From positions 123,359,833 to 123,423,832 of the forward strand of contig VDFB02252616.1 in NCBI GenBank assembly GCA_007258455.2: 64,000 bases of DNA. The letters run 5' to 3'. Position 1 is the first letter of the stretch. Each line of letters opens with the position of its first letter. Positions 24,479 through 35,744 of the stretch are shown one piece after another. Source of the DNA: Sequoia sempervirens. Lineage: Eukaryota > Streptophyta > Pinopsida > Cupressales > Cupressaceae. A program made the translations under genes and the position numbers. Under the pieces are notes generated by a model, which did not search any database, was not told the origin of the DNA, and was given only the letters and a program-made list of their open reading frames with translations.

Positions 24479-25831
24479 GGTATCAGGACATAATAAGCTG
24501 ACCAAAATAACCTTGGACAAAATAACCCGACCAAAATAACCTAGGGTGATAATAATTCATGAACAAAATAACTTGTGGTCAAAATAACCCATGGACAAAA
24601 TAACCCATGGTCATTTTAGATCAAGCTGGTAAACTAGAAATGACATAAAATAAATTATAAATATGATTGTGAGGTACCATAGAGGCTATTTAGGTCATTT
24701 TTAGACCATATATCCATTATATACCCCTAAAATAGCCTTTAAACACCTTTAATATGCTTAAATAACCTATAAAATGGTAAATAATTATAAACATAAAGGA
24801 AATTTCATGGGAATAAGTTGATTAAGAGTTATTATGAAAAGATATTAATGAAAAGGCATTAAGAAGATATATAAAGTGGTAGAATTTAGAGAAGTAAAGA
24901 AAGGAAGAAGGGGAGAAGAAGTAAGAGTGTGTAGAGTGATAAGAAGAGGAGAAATCCAAATTCATAAAAGAAGATATTTTGTAATATATAATTTTGAACA
25001 TTATTTTAAATTTTCCTAGGGTTTTCTAAAAGAGTGTACAAAAGATCAATATACTTTTTAGGGAACGAACACATTCTTCATCATTTTTAATATATACAAT
25101 GCCTCTTCAGTTTTTAACAAGTCAAAATAACAAGAATTTACTTATTGTAGATGTTTACACATTTGAAACACTTCAACAATCTCCTTATTATATAGAACAT
25201 GAGGAGACCCTGCAACCCATAATTGATTATTTTGAAGACACATGGATTGGAAGAATAATCAGAAGAGGCAACAGACGATCACCCAAGTTTCCAATCACAA
25301 TGTGGAATTGCTATTCAGCTACTCAAGATGATCTTCCCATAACCAATAATACTATTGAGGGATGACATAGAGGATTTAGTGAATTGCTTCAAGCATTGCA
25401 CAACACAGTCTGTAAATTCATCAAAGCAGTGAAAAAAGAACAGTCTCCAAGAGAATATAATAGAGAAATATATGGCTGGATACATTGGGCAACCAAGTAG
25501 AAAAAATACCGCGAACTCAAAGAAAGACTAAAAATATTGGTTGATGGTTATGACAACGATAACATTTTAGATTATATAAGAGGCATCACTCATAATTTGA
25601 CACTTTAATTGAAAATTTGAATAATAAAGTTTATTTAGCAACATACATGTAATTTATAAATTTTGTTTTCCTTTCTCTATATTCCTATGGGGATATTTTG
25701 TCCATGGGTTATTCTGACCATGGGTTATTTTGGCTTGGGTTATTACGACCCTGGGTTATTTTATCCATGTGTTATTGTGACTGGGTTATTCTGTCCAGGG
25801 TTATTTTGGCTGGGTTATTATGTCCTATAAC
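24479..25831. mobile_element. Mutator-like (MULE) element, 1353 bp, 10-bp TSD
   Basis: The perfect 10-bp duplication CCTCACTCTT flanks the element at 24469-24478 and 25832-25841, in the range usual for MULEs. The ends are inverted repeats (AGGACATAATAA on both). Each end carries a run of about 8-9 copies of CAAAATAAC(C), spaced 13-17 bp apart (24497-24612 and, inverted, 25685-25825). Inside lies one exon-sized piece of a MULE-type transposase (25099-25608), so it is an internally deleted copy. It is inserted into the zinc-binding region of the LINE, and the LINE frame resumes on the other side. Confidence 0.85.
25099..25608 (+). pseudogene. MULE transposase C-terminal fragment
   Basis: The frame reads IIDYFEDTWIGR, then FPITMWNCY, then NNTIEG followed by a stop in place of Trp and HRGF, then VKKEQSPREYN and LDYIRGITHNL. 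In MULE-type transposases the Glu of the NNxxEGWH box is the third catalytic residue, and it is kept here. The set DYFEDTxIGR, FPIxMW, TNNxxEGWHRGF, KxEQ and LRGIxHN is one I associate with MULE transposases of animals more than with the usual plant MuDR type; this is from memory and should be tested. The N-terminal two thirds, with the first two catalytic Asp residues, are missing. Confidence 0.75.
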
Positions 25832-25841
25832 CCTCACTCTT

Positions 25842-26230
25842 CTCATGTCTTTGGAGAATCATTACTGCTACAATGTTGTGGTTTATATGGTGGGAAAGGT
25901 ATAAGCGAATAATCTTCGGGAAAGTTACTTCACCAATGCATACTACTCAACTCACAATTGAAAATTCAATCACAAAAGTAGTTAATGCATATGTACAAAA
26001 TTATAAAGGTGTCAATTCTCTCTTTACATCTTGGTATGATGGCATTCTAAAAATTTGGAAAGACATTGGTCTACCCTTCAAAGGTAGTCTACATCAACCT
26101 AGCAGACCAAGTTTAAATTAAATATTGATGGAGCATCAAGAGGGAATTTGGGTGTCTCTAGTGCAAGGATACCTATTCAAGATTGTGGAGGGGTGTTAAA
26201 GGTGGCTAAATTAGTTTATCTTCCAACTGG
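25842..26230 (+). pseudogene. L1-like LINE, C-terminal region and start of RNase H (part 2)
   Basis: Downstream of the MULE the translation continues as LWFIWWERYKRIIFG (near 25875), a typical LINE C-terminal motif. FKLNIDGASRGNLG (near 26118) then opens an RNase H domain, with its first catalytic Asp in NIDGAS. The domain is cut at PTG (near 26229), where a minus-strand LTR element was inserted, and resumes at 34080 with TNNVEEAMAVLYGLKLAL. Confidence 0.9.
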
Positions 26231-27837
26231 TGAATCGAAAATAAAATGGTGTGTGGGAATGGCCACTTATTCTCCTTCGGTCATTCAATTATGTCCTAGG
26301 AATCCTAATTGGATTGACTATCAACCTCACAAGGTGAGTCAATTCTCAACAAGGAGGACCTAGGAAGGGGTTCTTTAAGCTTTTAGGGGTTCACCACCAA
26401 GAAAATGCTTGGAAAAGACACTTTAACTTTCAACTCACAAAACCTAGTAATGCAAGCTAAATGAAGGATGCAAATGAGGAAATAATGCAACAACAAGTTA
26501 GGGTATGTGTACCTGGGAAATCTAGAAATGTGACAAGGATTCTAGAAATGCAAAGAAGTTTTCAAAAAGTGTTATAGAGGAAAAAGACACCCTTACTGTT
26601 GTCTTAGTCATGATGTTGTTTTTTAGGGAAAATCTAGAATCTTCGAAAGTTAGAACTAGATCTAGAAGAATTTCTAAAAAATACCCTCGAGACGACAAAG
26701 ACGCCCTAGGTGGTGACTTAGTCTTGTTTGGAATTTCTGAAATATTTGAATGTGGTCCTGAGGCTTGATGTTTGCTCTTCCTTCTCTGATCTCAGGTTTT
26801 GAAACTTCTAGATTTGGCCTATAGGTGAGTTTCCGTGAAGATGAAAACTTTGTAATGCAATTTTTCTACTTTGAAACTTTTCACTTCAAATGATCTTCAA
26901 GTCTTCAACCTAAATCTACAATCACAAACATGCAAGAGGAGAAAAACTTGTTGACTGTTAGTGAATGGGGGTTTGCCTTGGTCAAACCCCTTGTTGGTAA
27001 TTAAACCTTGAAATGAAATGAAATAGGATGAAGGAATGATGAATGAACAATCTATAATGCTACAACTCACTAAACCCTTGCTATAGAGTCTACAAACTTG
27101 CGTGAAATGGCTAGCTTGGATATGGATCTTGAATCAAAGGAAGGATTGATAGATATGAACTTGAATTGCTTGCTTGAATTAAAACCCTGCATCACAAATG
27201 TTAGCACAACAACACACATGATGCAAGAAGATCTTTGATATGATGCTTGAATCTTGATGATGGCTCCAAATGCTTGATGAAATGCTCTTGAATTCTCTTG
27301 AATACTTGAATGCTTGGATGCCTAGATTGCTTGTTATGAGAAAATGAGAGAATGAACCTTGTATTTATACTTATCCATGCTTAATATCCCAAAATTACAC
27401 CACACCAAGCCGACATATGAATTCATTAATTAAAGGAGGCTAAATCCTACCAGAATTTGAAATTAAATCCCAAAAATACCTCAAGGGGGACTAACACGCC
27501 CTAGGTGGTGTCTTAGTCCAGAGGCATGAAACTTGGGGCATAGACTCCAAAAAGGGACCTATTTTAGTGCTTTAAAAATCAGGGTCACAAGAACTTTGGG
27601 GGACAGAGATGCCCTAGGTGGCATTTTAGTCCTGATCCAAAAATTAGGGACACTTAGAAAAAATCATTAAATTATCATTTATATATTGAATTTTGTTGGG
27701 ATTAGCCATAAAAAGATATAATTCATTGGGATTGTGGATGAAAAATAGGACCAATTAAGACATAAATAGGGATAAATAAAACAAGGTGAGCCCAAACAAG
27801 TGTTAAAATGCAAGGGTATGCATTTTACTACACTACA
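26231..27837 (-). mobile_element. LTR of gag-only gypsy-like element (3' LTR, 1607 bp)
   Basis: This segment is repeated at 31348-34074. On the minus strand it starts TGTAGTGTAG and ends in ...TTCA. The element sits between the 5-bp flanks ACTGG (26226-26230) and ACTAG (34075-34079), which differ at one base. In minus orientation this is the 3' LTR, because a polypurine tract lies at its side (27838-27853). Hairpin-forming ~30-bp words with the core GCCCTAGG occur in it near 26700, 27495 and 27612. Confidence 0.9.
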
Positions 27838-27853
27838 TTTATCCCCCACATTA
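27838..27853 (-). other. Polypurine tract of the 26-34 kb LTR element
   Basis: On the minus strand TGTGGGGGATAAA directly precedes the LTR start TGTAGTG. This fixes the element orientation as minus, in agreement with the gag frames at 29696-30775. Confidence 0.75.
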
Positions 27854-28176
27854 GTGAGAGGATGAACTTGCTTCAAACTCGCACTAAAGTAGCCAACCGC
27901 GCAATCAAAATGGATTCAAATGTACACATAAGAGGGTGGCCAAGCCCCTAGGATCAAGATCCTAAGGAAAAATAACATAGGCACAAAGGAGCATTTGTGG
28001 ATGATATATGAAGTCATAGCCAGATCGCAAACATACACCATCAAAGATAGAAAAAAGGAAAAAGGAAAAGGAAAAAAAATGTAATAGATCAAGCTTCAAC
28101 TGGTTGTCCAACGCATTGTGGACTAGGTCTAGGTTGTTTGTCCAAAAAATGTTTACAAGTGGAATGCACTTTTCAC

Positions 28177-28505
28177 TATGTAAACAAAATGCACACTCAC
28201 AAGGGCTAGTGAAGCTAGTTGTTCACTAGGTGAGCCCCAGGGGACCATATAAAATTCATACCTCCATGACTTTAATAAGGTACAAAAATGCATGCTCACA
28301 AGGGCTAGTGAAGCTAGGTGTTCACTAGGTGAGCCCCAAGAGGTCTATATCAACGTCATACCCCCATGACTATGATATGGACAAAAAGAAAAGAAAATGC
28401 ATGCTCACAAGGGCTAGTGAAGCTAGGTGTTCACTAGGTGAGCCGTAGGGGACCATATCAAATCCATACCTCCATGAATTTAATAAGGTAAACAAAGAAA
28501 ATGCA
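28177..28505. repeat. Three ~100-109 bp tandem repeats in the LTR element
   Basis: AAGGGCTAGTGAAGCTAG occurs at about 28200, 28300 and 28409, each followed by TGTTCACTAGGTGAGCC and a CATACCTCCATGA-type word. CTAGTGAA and TTCACTAG within each unit are inverted, so every unit can form a short hairpin. It lies in the 3' untranslated part of the non-autonomous element. Confidence 0.85.
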
Positions 28506-29062
28506 ACAAGAAAGATGAATGTTCAAAGGGAGTTTGCTTAGTTCATGCGAAGTCTTAATCTCAGGGGACATTGTTTCTAATGTCTCAGAGAGAGGACTAA
28601 TCAAAGGATAAAATTTCACAACTTAGGGAATGTAGTGCGTCACATCACCACTAAGAGGAATATAATATGCTATGATAGATCAAGCTCTTGAAGGACATTA
28701 CTCACAATGTCACCAAAAGGAGAAAAAAAAAACACATCATATGAAGAAAGAAAATCACATCAAGGAACATGAAAAAGAAAAATACAAATGAAATCATGCC
28801 AAAATAATACCAATGTATGCCACCACTTTAAAGAAATTTCTAACACCATGTTGTGAGCAATTACTTTAAAGTAGCCAAAACATGAAAAATAAAAAGAGGA
28901 AAAGAAGGGTTGCCCCCCATAAACACATAAGGGATCTATGGATTCGGGGTCAGTATCTATCTTTGCTGCAATAATATCAGAGAGCTCAGAACTGTCATCA
29001 TTCCCCAAATACAAATAGAACTAGAAAAATGACACAAAGAGAGCAAAAATAAAATGAAAAAA

Positions 29063-29275
29063 CCTTTTGGGTCAACATGGAAGAGACATAGGGTGCCTTG
29101 ATGCCTTGCATCATCCCCAAAAGGAAAACACAAGACAAAAATGAAAAGAAAAGGAAAGATAATGAAAAATATTTTGGGTCAACTTGGAAGAGACATAGGG
29201 TGTCTCAACACCTTGCATCATCCACAAAAGGAAAACACAAGACAAAAATGAAAAGAAATCTTATGACATATAGAA
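29063..29275. repeat. Two ~107-bp tandem repeats in the LTR element
   Basis: TTTTGGGTCAAC occurs near 29065 and 29172, followed in both by GGAAGAGACATAGGGTG, CCTTGCATCATCC and AAAAGGAAAACACAAGAC. The frame at 29098-29427 spans this repeat and is not supported as a gene. Confidence 0.85.
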
Positions 29276-29695
29276 GAATGAATGTACAAATAAAGGAGTG
29301 TATATATAGAGAGAAAACATCAAATGATATGGGGGATCACATCACACACATGCAATCAAAGCAAAAAGAGAGCAAAAAGGAAAGCAAAAGAAAAATAAAA
29401 GATAAAAGATTAGTAAAGCACATGTGATTTAGCATAAAAAAGGTCATCAACCTCCCAATCTCTATCTATATAAGTGAAAGGTAGACAACAAACCTAAGAT
29501 ACAATGACAAATGCATTACTAGGACAAGGCTATCTACTCCTTGCCCCCACTGAGTGCAAGACAAGAATGAGTCAAGGTAAGTGATGGGAAGGATCATGTA
29601 ATAGTAAGAATAGAATATTCTACAACTATTACATGACAAGAAGGACAAAGGATATGCTATTTAATCACTAGATAACAAGTATCTTTATCAAAGTG

Positions 29696-30775
29696 TTATT
29701 TACTCAACATGACCTTGAATGCATAACACTCATTAGTACTATGTCCAAGAGTCCTATGGTATTGAAAAAGTGGAAATTTTGCATCTTTAGGATATAGTAT
29801 TAGCCTATCTTTCTCTGGTGGTAATAGGATAAGTCCTTGGTTGAGAAGGATTTGTAATTTTCTTTCACTTTCAGGTGGCGGTTGAGGGGGTTGGAGTTTT
29901 AGTAATTTGTAAGGTCTTTTATGTTTGCTAGATTCACCAACTTCTTGGAGTGAACTTGGAGGAGGAGGATCTAAGGTGACCCTATTGCCTTTGTCATTGT
30001 CATGAGTTATTAGTTGTTCTTTAGGAAGAAGGATACTCATGTCGGGGGGAGAATCTAAGATTAGCGTACCATCACTACGAAGCCTTAGGTATTCCCTAGG
30101 AGGTCTTATGTTGCGAGGGGGATCTTGATATCCCAACCCTTTTGTGTTTTCATTAGTTGAAATTTTCTCTAGGACTTGGTGAATGTTGTGTTCACTTTTT
30201 GTATCACATCCTTGTTTACTCGAGATTGTGAATCCTTTTCCATATGTTTCTTACAGATTGATTGGAGTGTTTGTTACTTTGTTATCATAAAATGGTTGAG
30301 TGTTTGCTTGTTTAGAGGAACTAGTTTCATGTATTGTAGAGAACTTAGGTTCATCTTGTGTTTCAGGGTGTAAGTAACCAAATATCTCAAGAGGTAGTAT
30401 GGATGGATAAAAGGATGCATTGTCTTCAAGGTTGTTAAGACAATCATTTAGGAATGTATTCATGTTGTCATCATCTTCTCCAATGATGTCAACATCATGA
30501 GGAGGACATGCATTAGGAGTTGTGTGAGTGTGAGCAAGTTCAATTTCATTAGGGACATTACCAAAGGCACATATTAACACATCCACCAAAGATTTCAAGG
30601 ACATCCAAAGCTTTCCAAAACACATATCATGATGCAAGATTGAACAAATACACTTGAAATGAAAGAAACTAAGATAACAAAAATTCTGCAAACTATAATA
30701 GAAAATTGAAAGCAACAAATAGAAGCACATAAAAGCAATTTCAAATCCTAAAAATTGGAAAGTTAAATTCAACAA
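29696..30775 (-). pseudogene. Gag-like remnant of the 26-34 kb LTR element
   Basis: Two minus-strand frames (30775-30251, then 30136-29696) are proline- and acid-rich. The second ends with FQYHRTLGHSTNECYAFK, the C-x-H-x-H-x-C-like box seen at the C-terminal end of Gag in several plant gypsy elements (here the first Cys is Gln). It has DPPPPSS and PPQPPPES stretches before that. No protease, RT, RNase H or integrase could be found anywhere in the 3.5-kb interior. The element is therefore non-autonomous and would depend on proteins made elsewhere. Confidence 0.6.
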
Positions 30776-31329
30776 GGACTAAGACGCCAATAATGGCATC
30801 TTGGTCTTACTGGTGAAGTTATGAAGTTCAAAGGACTGAAACATACAGTAGACAACAGAGACAAGGTTCTGAGATAGAAACCTACAGAGGGAGTAAGACG
30901 CTAGGAAGGGCGTTTTAGTCCTAGCAGAGGTTTTTCTCAGAAAAATAACAAATTATGGATTGCTTACAGTGTTCACAAGTTGCCTATTCATGATGCTAAT
31001 GTTTAGAAATAGAAAACCATGCAAATGAATGCAAGGAAAAGTAACTAGTGACAAGCAATTGAATGCAAAGTTGAATGTAATTTTTTCAATTTTGAATGTA
31101 ATAAGAATATTTCTAAATGTAATTAGGATGATGAACAATGCATTTTTTAGTTTTTTGAATGAAAAGAAATGATGAAAGAAAGCAAAAATGCAACTTATAT
31201 GCACTTTCACAAATGCAAGTATGAGAAACCCTACATGCAATTTAACTAATGCAAGACGTAATGCAAGAATGAATGCACCCTAGATCAAGAACTTTAATGA
31301 ACTCCAAATCAGAAAGTGAATGCTCAAAA

Positions 31330-31347
31330 AGGTTGGGTTCACCAAAA
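31330..31347 (-). other. Presumed primer-binding site of the 26-34 kb element
   Basis: On the minus strand TTTTGGTGAACCCAACC follows the LTR end directly. TGG near the junction is expected for a site complementary to a tRNA 3' CCA end. I cannot name the tRNA. The 17-kb Tat element has TTTTGGTGCCCACC in the same position, so the two may be related. Confidence 0.5.
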
Positions 31348-34074
31348 TGAACTGGAAAGAAAATGGCGTGGAGGAATGCCCACTTATTCTCCGTCGGTCA
31401 TTCAATTATGTCCTAGGAGTCTTAATTAGATTAACTAGGGTTGATGCAAGAAGTTGGGTCCACAAAAAGCTCAAAAAGTGGAAGTGTTTTTGCTATTTTT
31501 CAGAATTTGTCACACATGGACTAAAAATTTGAGGCACTTACACAATGAATCTTAAAAAATTCAATAATATGAAATTTAGCATTTTGAATCTAGTTTCCAA
31601 ATATGTAATTTATTCAAATAGCCAGATGATAGAAATTAAATTTTGATAGGGATGTATAAAAACCACTTTTTTAAAGTCCCTTTTTTTTACCATACCATGC
31701 ACGTGTATGGACACCACTTTTTGACCCAAATAAAAGTATTTTGCTAATTCCTTTTGGGGAAAAATAGATAACAACATGAATATTGATGAGGAAATTTTTT
31801 TGTAATTTTTTCTTTTGAATATATTTTTTTATTGAATTTTTATTGGCCTTAATTGTTATTTTTAAAAATCAACATGCATGGACAACATAATTGGACCTAA
31901 ACTAAACATTTTTTGAATTTTTTTTTCATTGTGTAGAGAATTGTTCAAAGATTTATGCCATACAATGTTTTTTATAAGAAAATTAACCAAGCAAAAGTTA
32001 TTAAAAAAATAGAAAGCCTGATATTTCAAGTTTAAGGACTAGTTTGCTTAGAAATTAATTAAAAAATAACAAATATAATCCAATATTAATAAAAATTATA
32101 TATTTGGAAACTAGACATTGTGTTATCTAATGGGTTTTAACTTTATAGATTGATTCGGAAAAAATGTCCATCAGCCATATTGCCAAAGTTGGGCATTCTT
32201 CTTCAATCTACCTTAGATTTTTAGTTGCAGGTCAAAGGCTAAGGTTCGGGTTGCCAAGCCTTTCCCAAGCCTAAAACTGAGGCAGCATGTGGGTTGGGAA
32301 TTCAAAATTTAAAAAATGCATACACGTTACAAAACACATATGTGTTCTTTATTTTCTTGATTATTTTAAAAATTAAATACTTTTTAGAAATGCATATGCA
32401 TTTTGTGTTACCCAAAGCATAACACATGCATTTTTAGTGCATACGCATTCTTTTAGGCTTGGGTACCCAAAGCATAACGCATACACATTTTTTTATTAAT
32501 GCGTATGAGTTTTCTACGAGATTTTTTTTTGGCTGAAACTTCCCCTCTTCGTGGACCCAATTTCTTGCTTTTACCCACTATCAACCTCACAAGGTGAGTC
32601 AATTCTCAACAAGGAAGACCTAGGAAGGGTTCTTTAAGATTTTAGGGGTTCACCACCAAGCAAATGCTTGGAAAAGACACTTTAACATTCAACTCAAAAA
32701 ACCTAGTAATGCAAGCTAAATGAAGGATGCAAATGATGAAATAATGCAACAACAAGTTAAGGTATGTGTACCTAGAAAATCTGGAAATGTGACAAGGATT
32801 CTAGAAATGCAAAGAAGCTATCCAAAAGTGTTATGGAGGACAAAGACACCCCTAATATTGTCTTAGTCCCACTGCTGTTTTTCGAGGAAAATGCATAATC
32901 TTCATATGTAAGAACCAGATCTGGAAGAATTTTTGAAAAATACCCTTTGGAGGACTAAGATGCCCTAGGTGGTGACTTAGTCCCATCTGGAAATTCTGAA
33001 ATCTCTGAGTGTGGTCCTGAGGTTTGATGTGTGCTCTTCCTTCTTCTTTGATCTTAGGTTCTAAAACTTTTGGATTTGGCCTATAGGTGAGTTTCCGTGA
33101 GGATGACAACTTTGCAACTTATCACTTCAAATGATCTTCAAGTCTTCAACCTAAATCTACAATCACAAACATGCAAGAGGAGAAAAAATTGTTAACTGTT
33201 AGTGAATGGGGGTTTTCCTTGGTCAAACCCCTTGTTGGTAATTAAATATTGAAATGAAATGAAATAGGATGAAGTAATGATTAATGAACAATATGCAATG
33301 CTACAACTCACCAAACCCTTGCTATAAAGTCTTCAAACTTGTGTGAAATGGCTAGCTTGAATATGGATCTTGAATCAAAGAAAGGATTGATAGATATGAA
33401 CTTGAATTGCTTGCTTGAATGAAAACCCTACATCACAAATGTTAGCACAACACACATGATGCAAGAAGATCTTTGATATTATGATTGAATCTTGATGATG
33501 GCTCCAAATGCTTGATGAAATGCTCTTGAATTCTCTTCAATACTTGAATGCTTGGATGCTTAGATTGCTTGCTATGAGAAATGAGAGAAGGAACCTTGTA
33601 TTTATACTTATCCATGCTTAATATCCTAAAAGTACACCATACCAAGACGACATATGAATTCATTAATTAAAGGAGGCTAAATCCTGCCAGAATTTGAAAT
33701 TAAATCTCAAAAATACCTCAAGGGGGCCTAAGACGCCCTAGTTGGCATCTTAGTCCCAAGGCATGAAACTTGGGACATAGACTCCAAAAAGGGACCTATT
33801 TAGGTGCGTTCAAAACCAAGGTCCCAAGACCTTTGGGGGACAAAGATGCCCTAGGTGGCATTTTAGTCCCAACCCAAAAATTAGGGACACTCAGACAAAA
33901 TCATTAAATTATCATTTATCCATTGAAGTTTGTGAGGATTAGCCATAAAAAGATATAGTTCATTGGGCTTGTGGATGCAAAATAGGACCAATTAAGGCAT
34001 AAATAGGGATAAATAAAGCAAGGCGGACCCAAACAAGTGTGAAAATGTAAGGGTATGCATTTTACTACACTACA
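31348..34074 (-). mobile_element. LTR of gag-only element (5' LTR), split by a TIR element
   Basis: After removal of the insert at 31438-32576 and one 4-bp duplication, the LTR is about 1584 bp and aligns with 26231-27837. It carries the same GCCCTAGG-cored hairpin words near 32955, 33735 and 33848. In minus orientation it is the 5' LTR. Its outer end abuts ACTAG, the target duplication in the LINE RNase H domain. Confidence 0.9.
31438..32576. mobile_element. GGGT-ended TIR element (1139 bp), 4-bp TSD ACTA
   Basis: The left end GGGTTGATGCAAGAAGTTGG and the inverted right end GGGTAAAAGCAAGAAATTGG are terminal inverted repeats that continue through GTCCAC. The flanks are ACTA at 31434-31437 and 32577-32580, and the intact LTR copy at about 26313-26330 shows one ACTA at the same place, which proves the insertion and a 4-bp duplication. 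The interior is AT-rich and non-coding. It has the same style of ends and duplication as 6151-7137, 16159-17140 and 3127-3929, but a different sequence. Confidence 0.9.
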
Positions 34075-34079
34075 ACTAG

Positions 34080-34365
34080 AACAAATAATGTGGAAGAAGC
34101 TATGGCAGTTTTGTATGGTTTGAAACTTGCTTTGCATCTAGGTATGGTGATTTAGTATTGATCATCAATGCTTGTAAGTAGAGATTTTATCACAATTGGC
34201 ATTTAAAATACATTCTACAAAATTTTTGGGGATTGTTAGATAATTTTCAATCTTATCAAATCTCTCACATATATCGTGAAGGGAATAAGTTGGCAGATCA
34301 ACTTGCAAACATGGAATTTGAAAAACAAGATGTTACTATATCAGAGGATAATGCTCCAATTTAAA
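34080..34365 (+). pseudogene. L1-like LINE, end of RNase H (part 3)
   Basis: TNNVEEAMAVLYGLKLALHL directly after the target duplication carries the second acidic residue region of RNase H, and ISHIYREGNKLADQLAN (near 34262-34312) is the C-terminal HREGNxxAD box with Tyr in place of the usual Val. One or more frameshifts and stops lie between them. It completes the domain opened at 26118. Confidence 0.85.
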
Positions 34366-35467
34366 CTTTTCTAACCCTAGCTGCGATAGTAACAAATGAA
34401 ATTATGCATTCATTTAATTCAAAAAATTCACATAATTAAATTTACCCTTCTTATCAGGTGCATTCATTTAATTCACATAATTCACATAATTAAAGGAGAT
34501 CAAAGATGAGTTGGACCTAATTCTGAAAGGATATTGTTGGCACAATGTTTTCATTTAAGACAAAAGAATATCTATGTAATATCATATAGAAGAGGTGTAA
34601 AAGATAGTCAAATTTGTGCTAAGTTAGCAGGTTTTGGAGTTTGAGCTTTAGGCTTATGGCTAACCAAATGCCTTAGTTGATTTCAATAAGAATCAAGCAT
34701 CGGTCGACAAGCTTAATGCTTACCAAATGGATTTGAAAAATACTTAGGAATTTTGAAGGTTTTTGGCATTCAGACTTTGGAGCTTCATCATAACCTTTAC
34801 TTGTGAAGTATACAGTATCGAGTATTGAGAAACCTCGAACCCTAACCCGTGAAAGGATTTTACAATTAGCATGTTTCAGAGTTTGGGCTTTGGGCTTATG
34901 GCTTACTGAATTCCTTAGTTTATTTCAGTAAGAATCGGGCATCGGCCATTGGGCTTATTACTTATTAAATTCTTTTGAAAAAGACTTAGGAAATTTGAAG
35001 GATTTTGGAATTTGGACTTCAGAGCTTCAATGTAACCTTTACTTGTAAAGTCTATGGTATCAGGTATTGAGAAACCTTGAACCTTGAGCCGTGAAAGGAT
35101 TTCACTCTTCCCTGCTTAGCATTATGTTTGGCATGAAGGACAAGGGATCCCCAATCCCCGACATCCGAAAGGAAATATGGGAGTTTCCTGCCATCCTGTC
35201 GAATGATGACGTTGATTTTCTTTCACCATGGGGGCTTGTGGGATTTTGACTTGTGGCTTGGATGAAAAGGTTGAAGACTTATGGTGAGGCATATGAGGAT
35301 GAATAATTAGATGACATGTTTCACATGTTTATTTGTTAATTTTACATCTTTGTTGTAATTAGGCCCTCTTGGACACTTTTGTAATTAGACCCTCTTGGGC
35401 TCTTTTGTAATTACTTACTATTATTATTAATATAATATATAGGCTATTAGCCTTTTGCAAAAAAAAA
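34366..35467 (+). mobile_element. LINE 3' untranslated region with poly-A tail
   Basis: The stretch after RNase H holds a 242-bp tandem duplication and ends in repeated TTTTGTAATTA-type words and a run of nine A at 35459-35467, the usual end of a plant L1-like element. I could not match a target-site duplication to the region near 22330, so the true 5' edge stays uncertain. Confidence 0.75.
34624..35108 (+). repeat. 242-bp tandem duplication in LINE 3' UTR
   Basis: The words TTAGCAGGTTTTGGAGTTT (34624) and TTAGCATGTTTCAGAGTTT (34866) start two diverged copies, each ending in TATTGAGAAACCT and CCGTGAAAGGATTT. Divergence is well over a few percent, so the duplication probably predates this insertion and belongs to the family. 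Confidence 0.8.
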
Positions 35468-35594
35468 GCATTTTAATCATTTATAGTTACATCAAATAAT
35501 TAATTATTTATAATGCAAATATGGACACCATTAATAAAAAAGATATGTATTAACCAAATAGTTATATAGGCATACATCAATATATGTCGATATA

Positions 35595-35595
<1 letters not shown>

Positions 35596-35622
<27 letters not shown>
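35596..35622. repeat. TA dinucleotide microsatellite
   Basis: An uninterrupted AT/TA run of about 27 bases within an AT-rich spacer. Confidence 0.95.
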
Positions 35623-35626
<4 letters not shown>

Positions 35627-35744
35627 GCCATATAGGCTTACAAGAATTTCATATGGGCATACAATGTCACTTATATACAATACAAAATAAATGTCCAAAA
35701 ATGCCATATAGGCATACAACAAAGGACCCTAATAAATATCCATT

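Noticed and set aside
29098..29427. Lys-rich 109-codon frame
   Set aside because: It is built from a 107-bp tandem repeat in the LTR element and is antisense to its gag.
22260..35490. LINE target duplication from GCATTTTAA after the poly-A and GCATGTTTTAA near 22280
   Set aside because: The match is short and broken in an AT-rich context.
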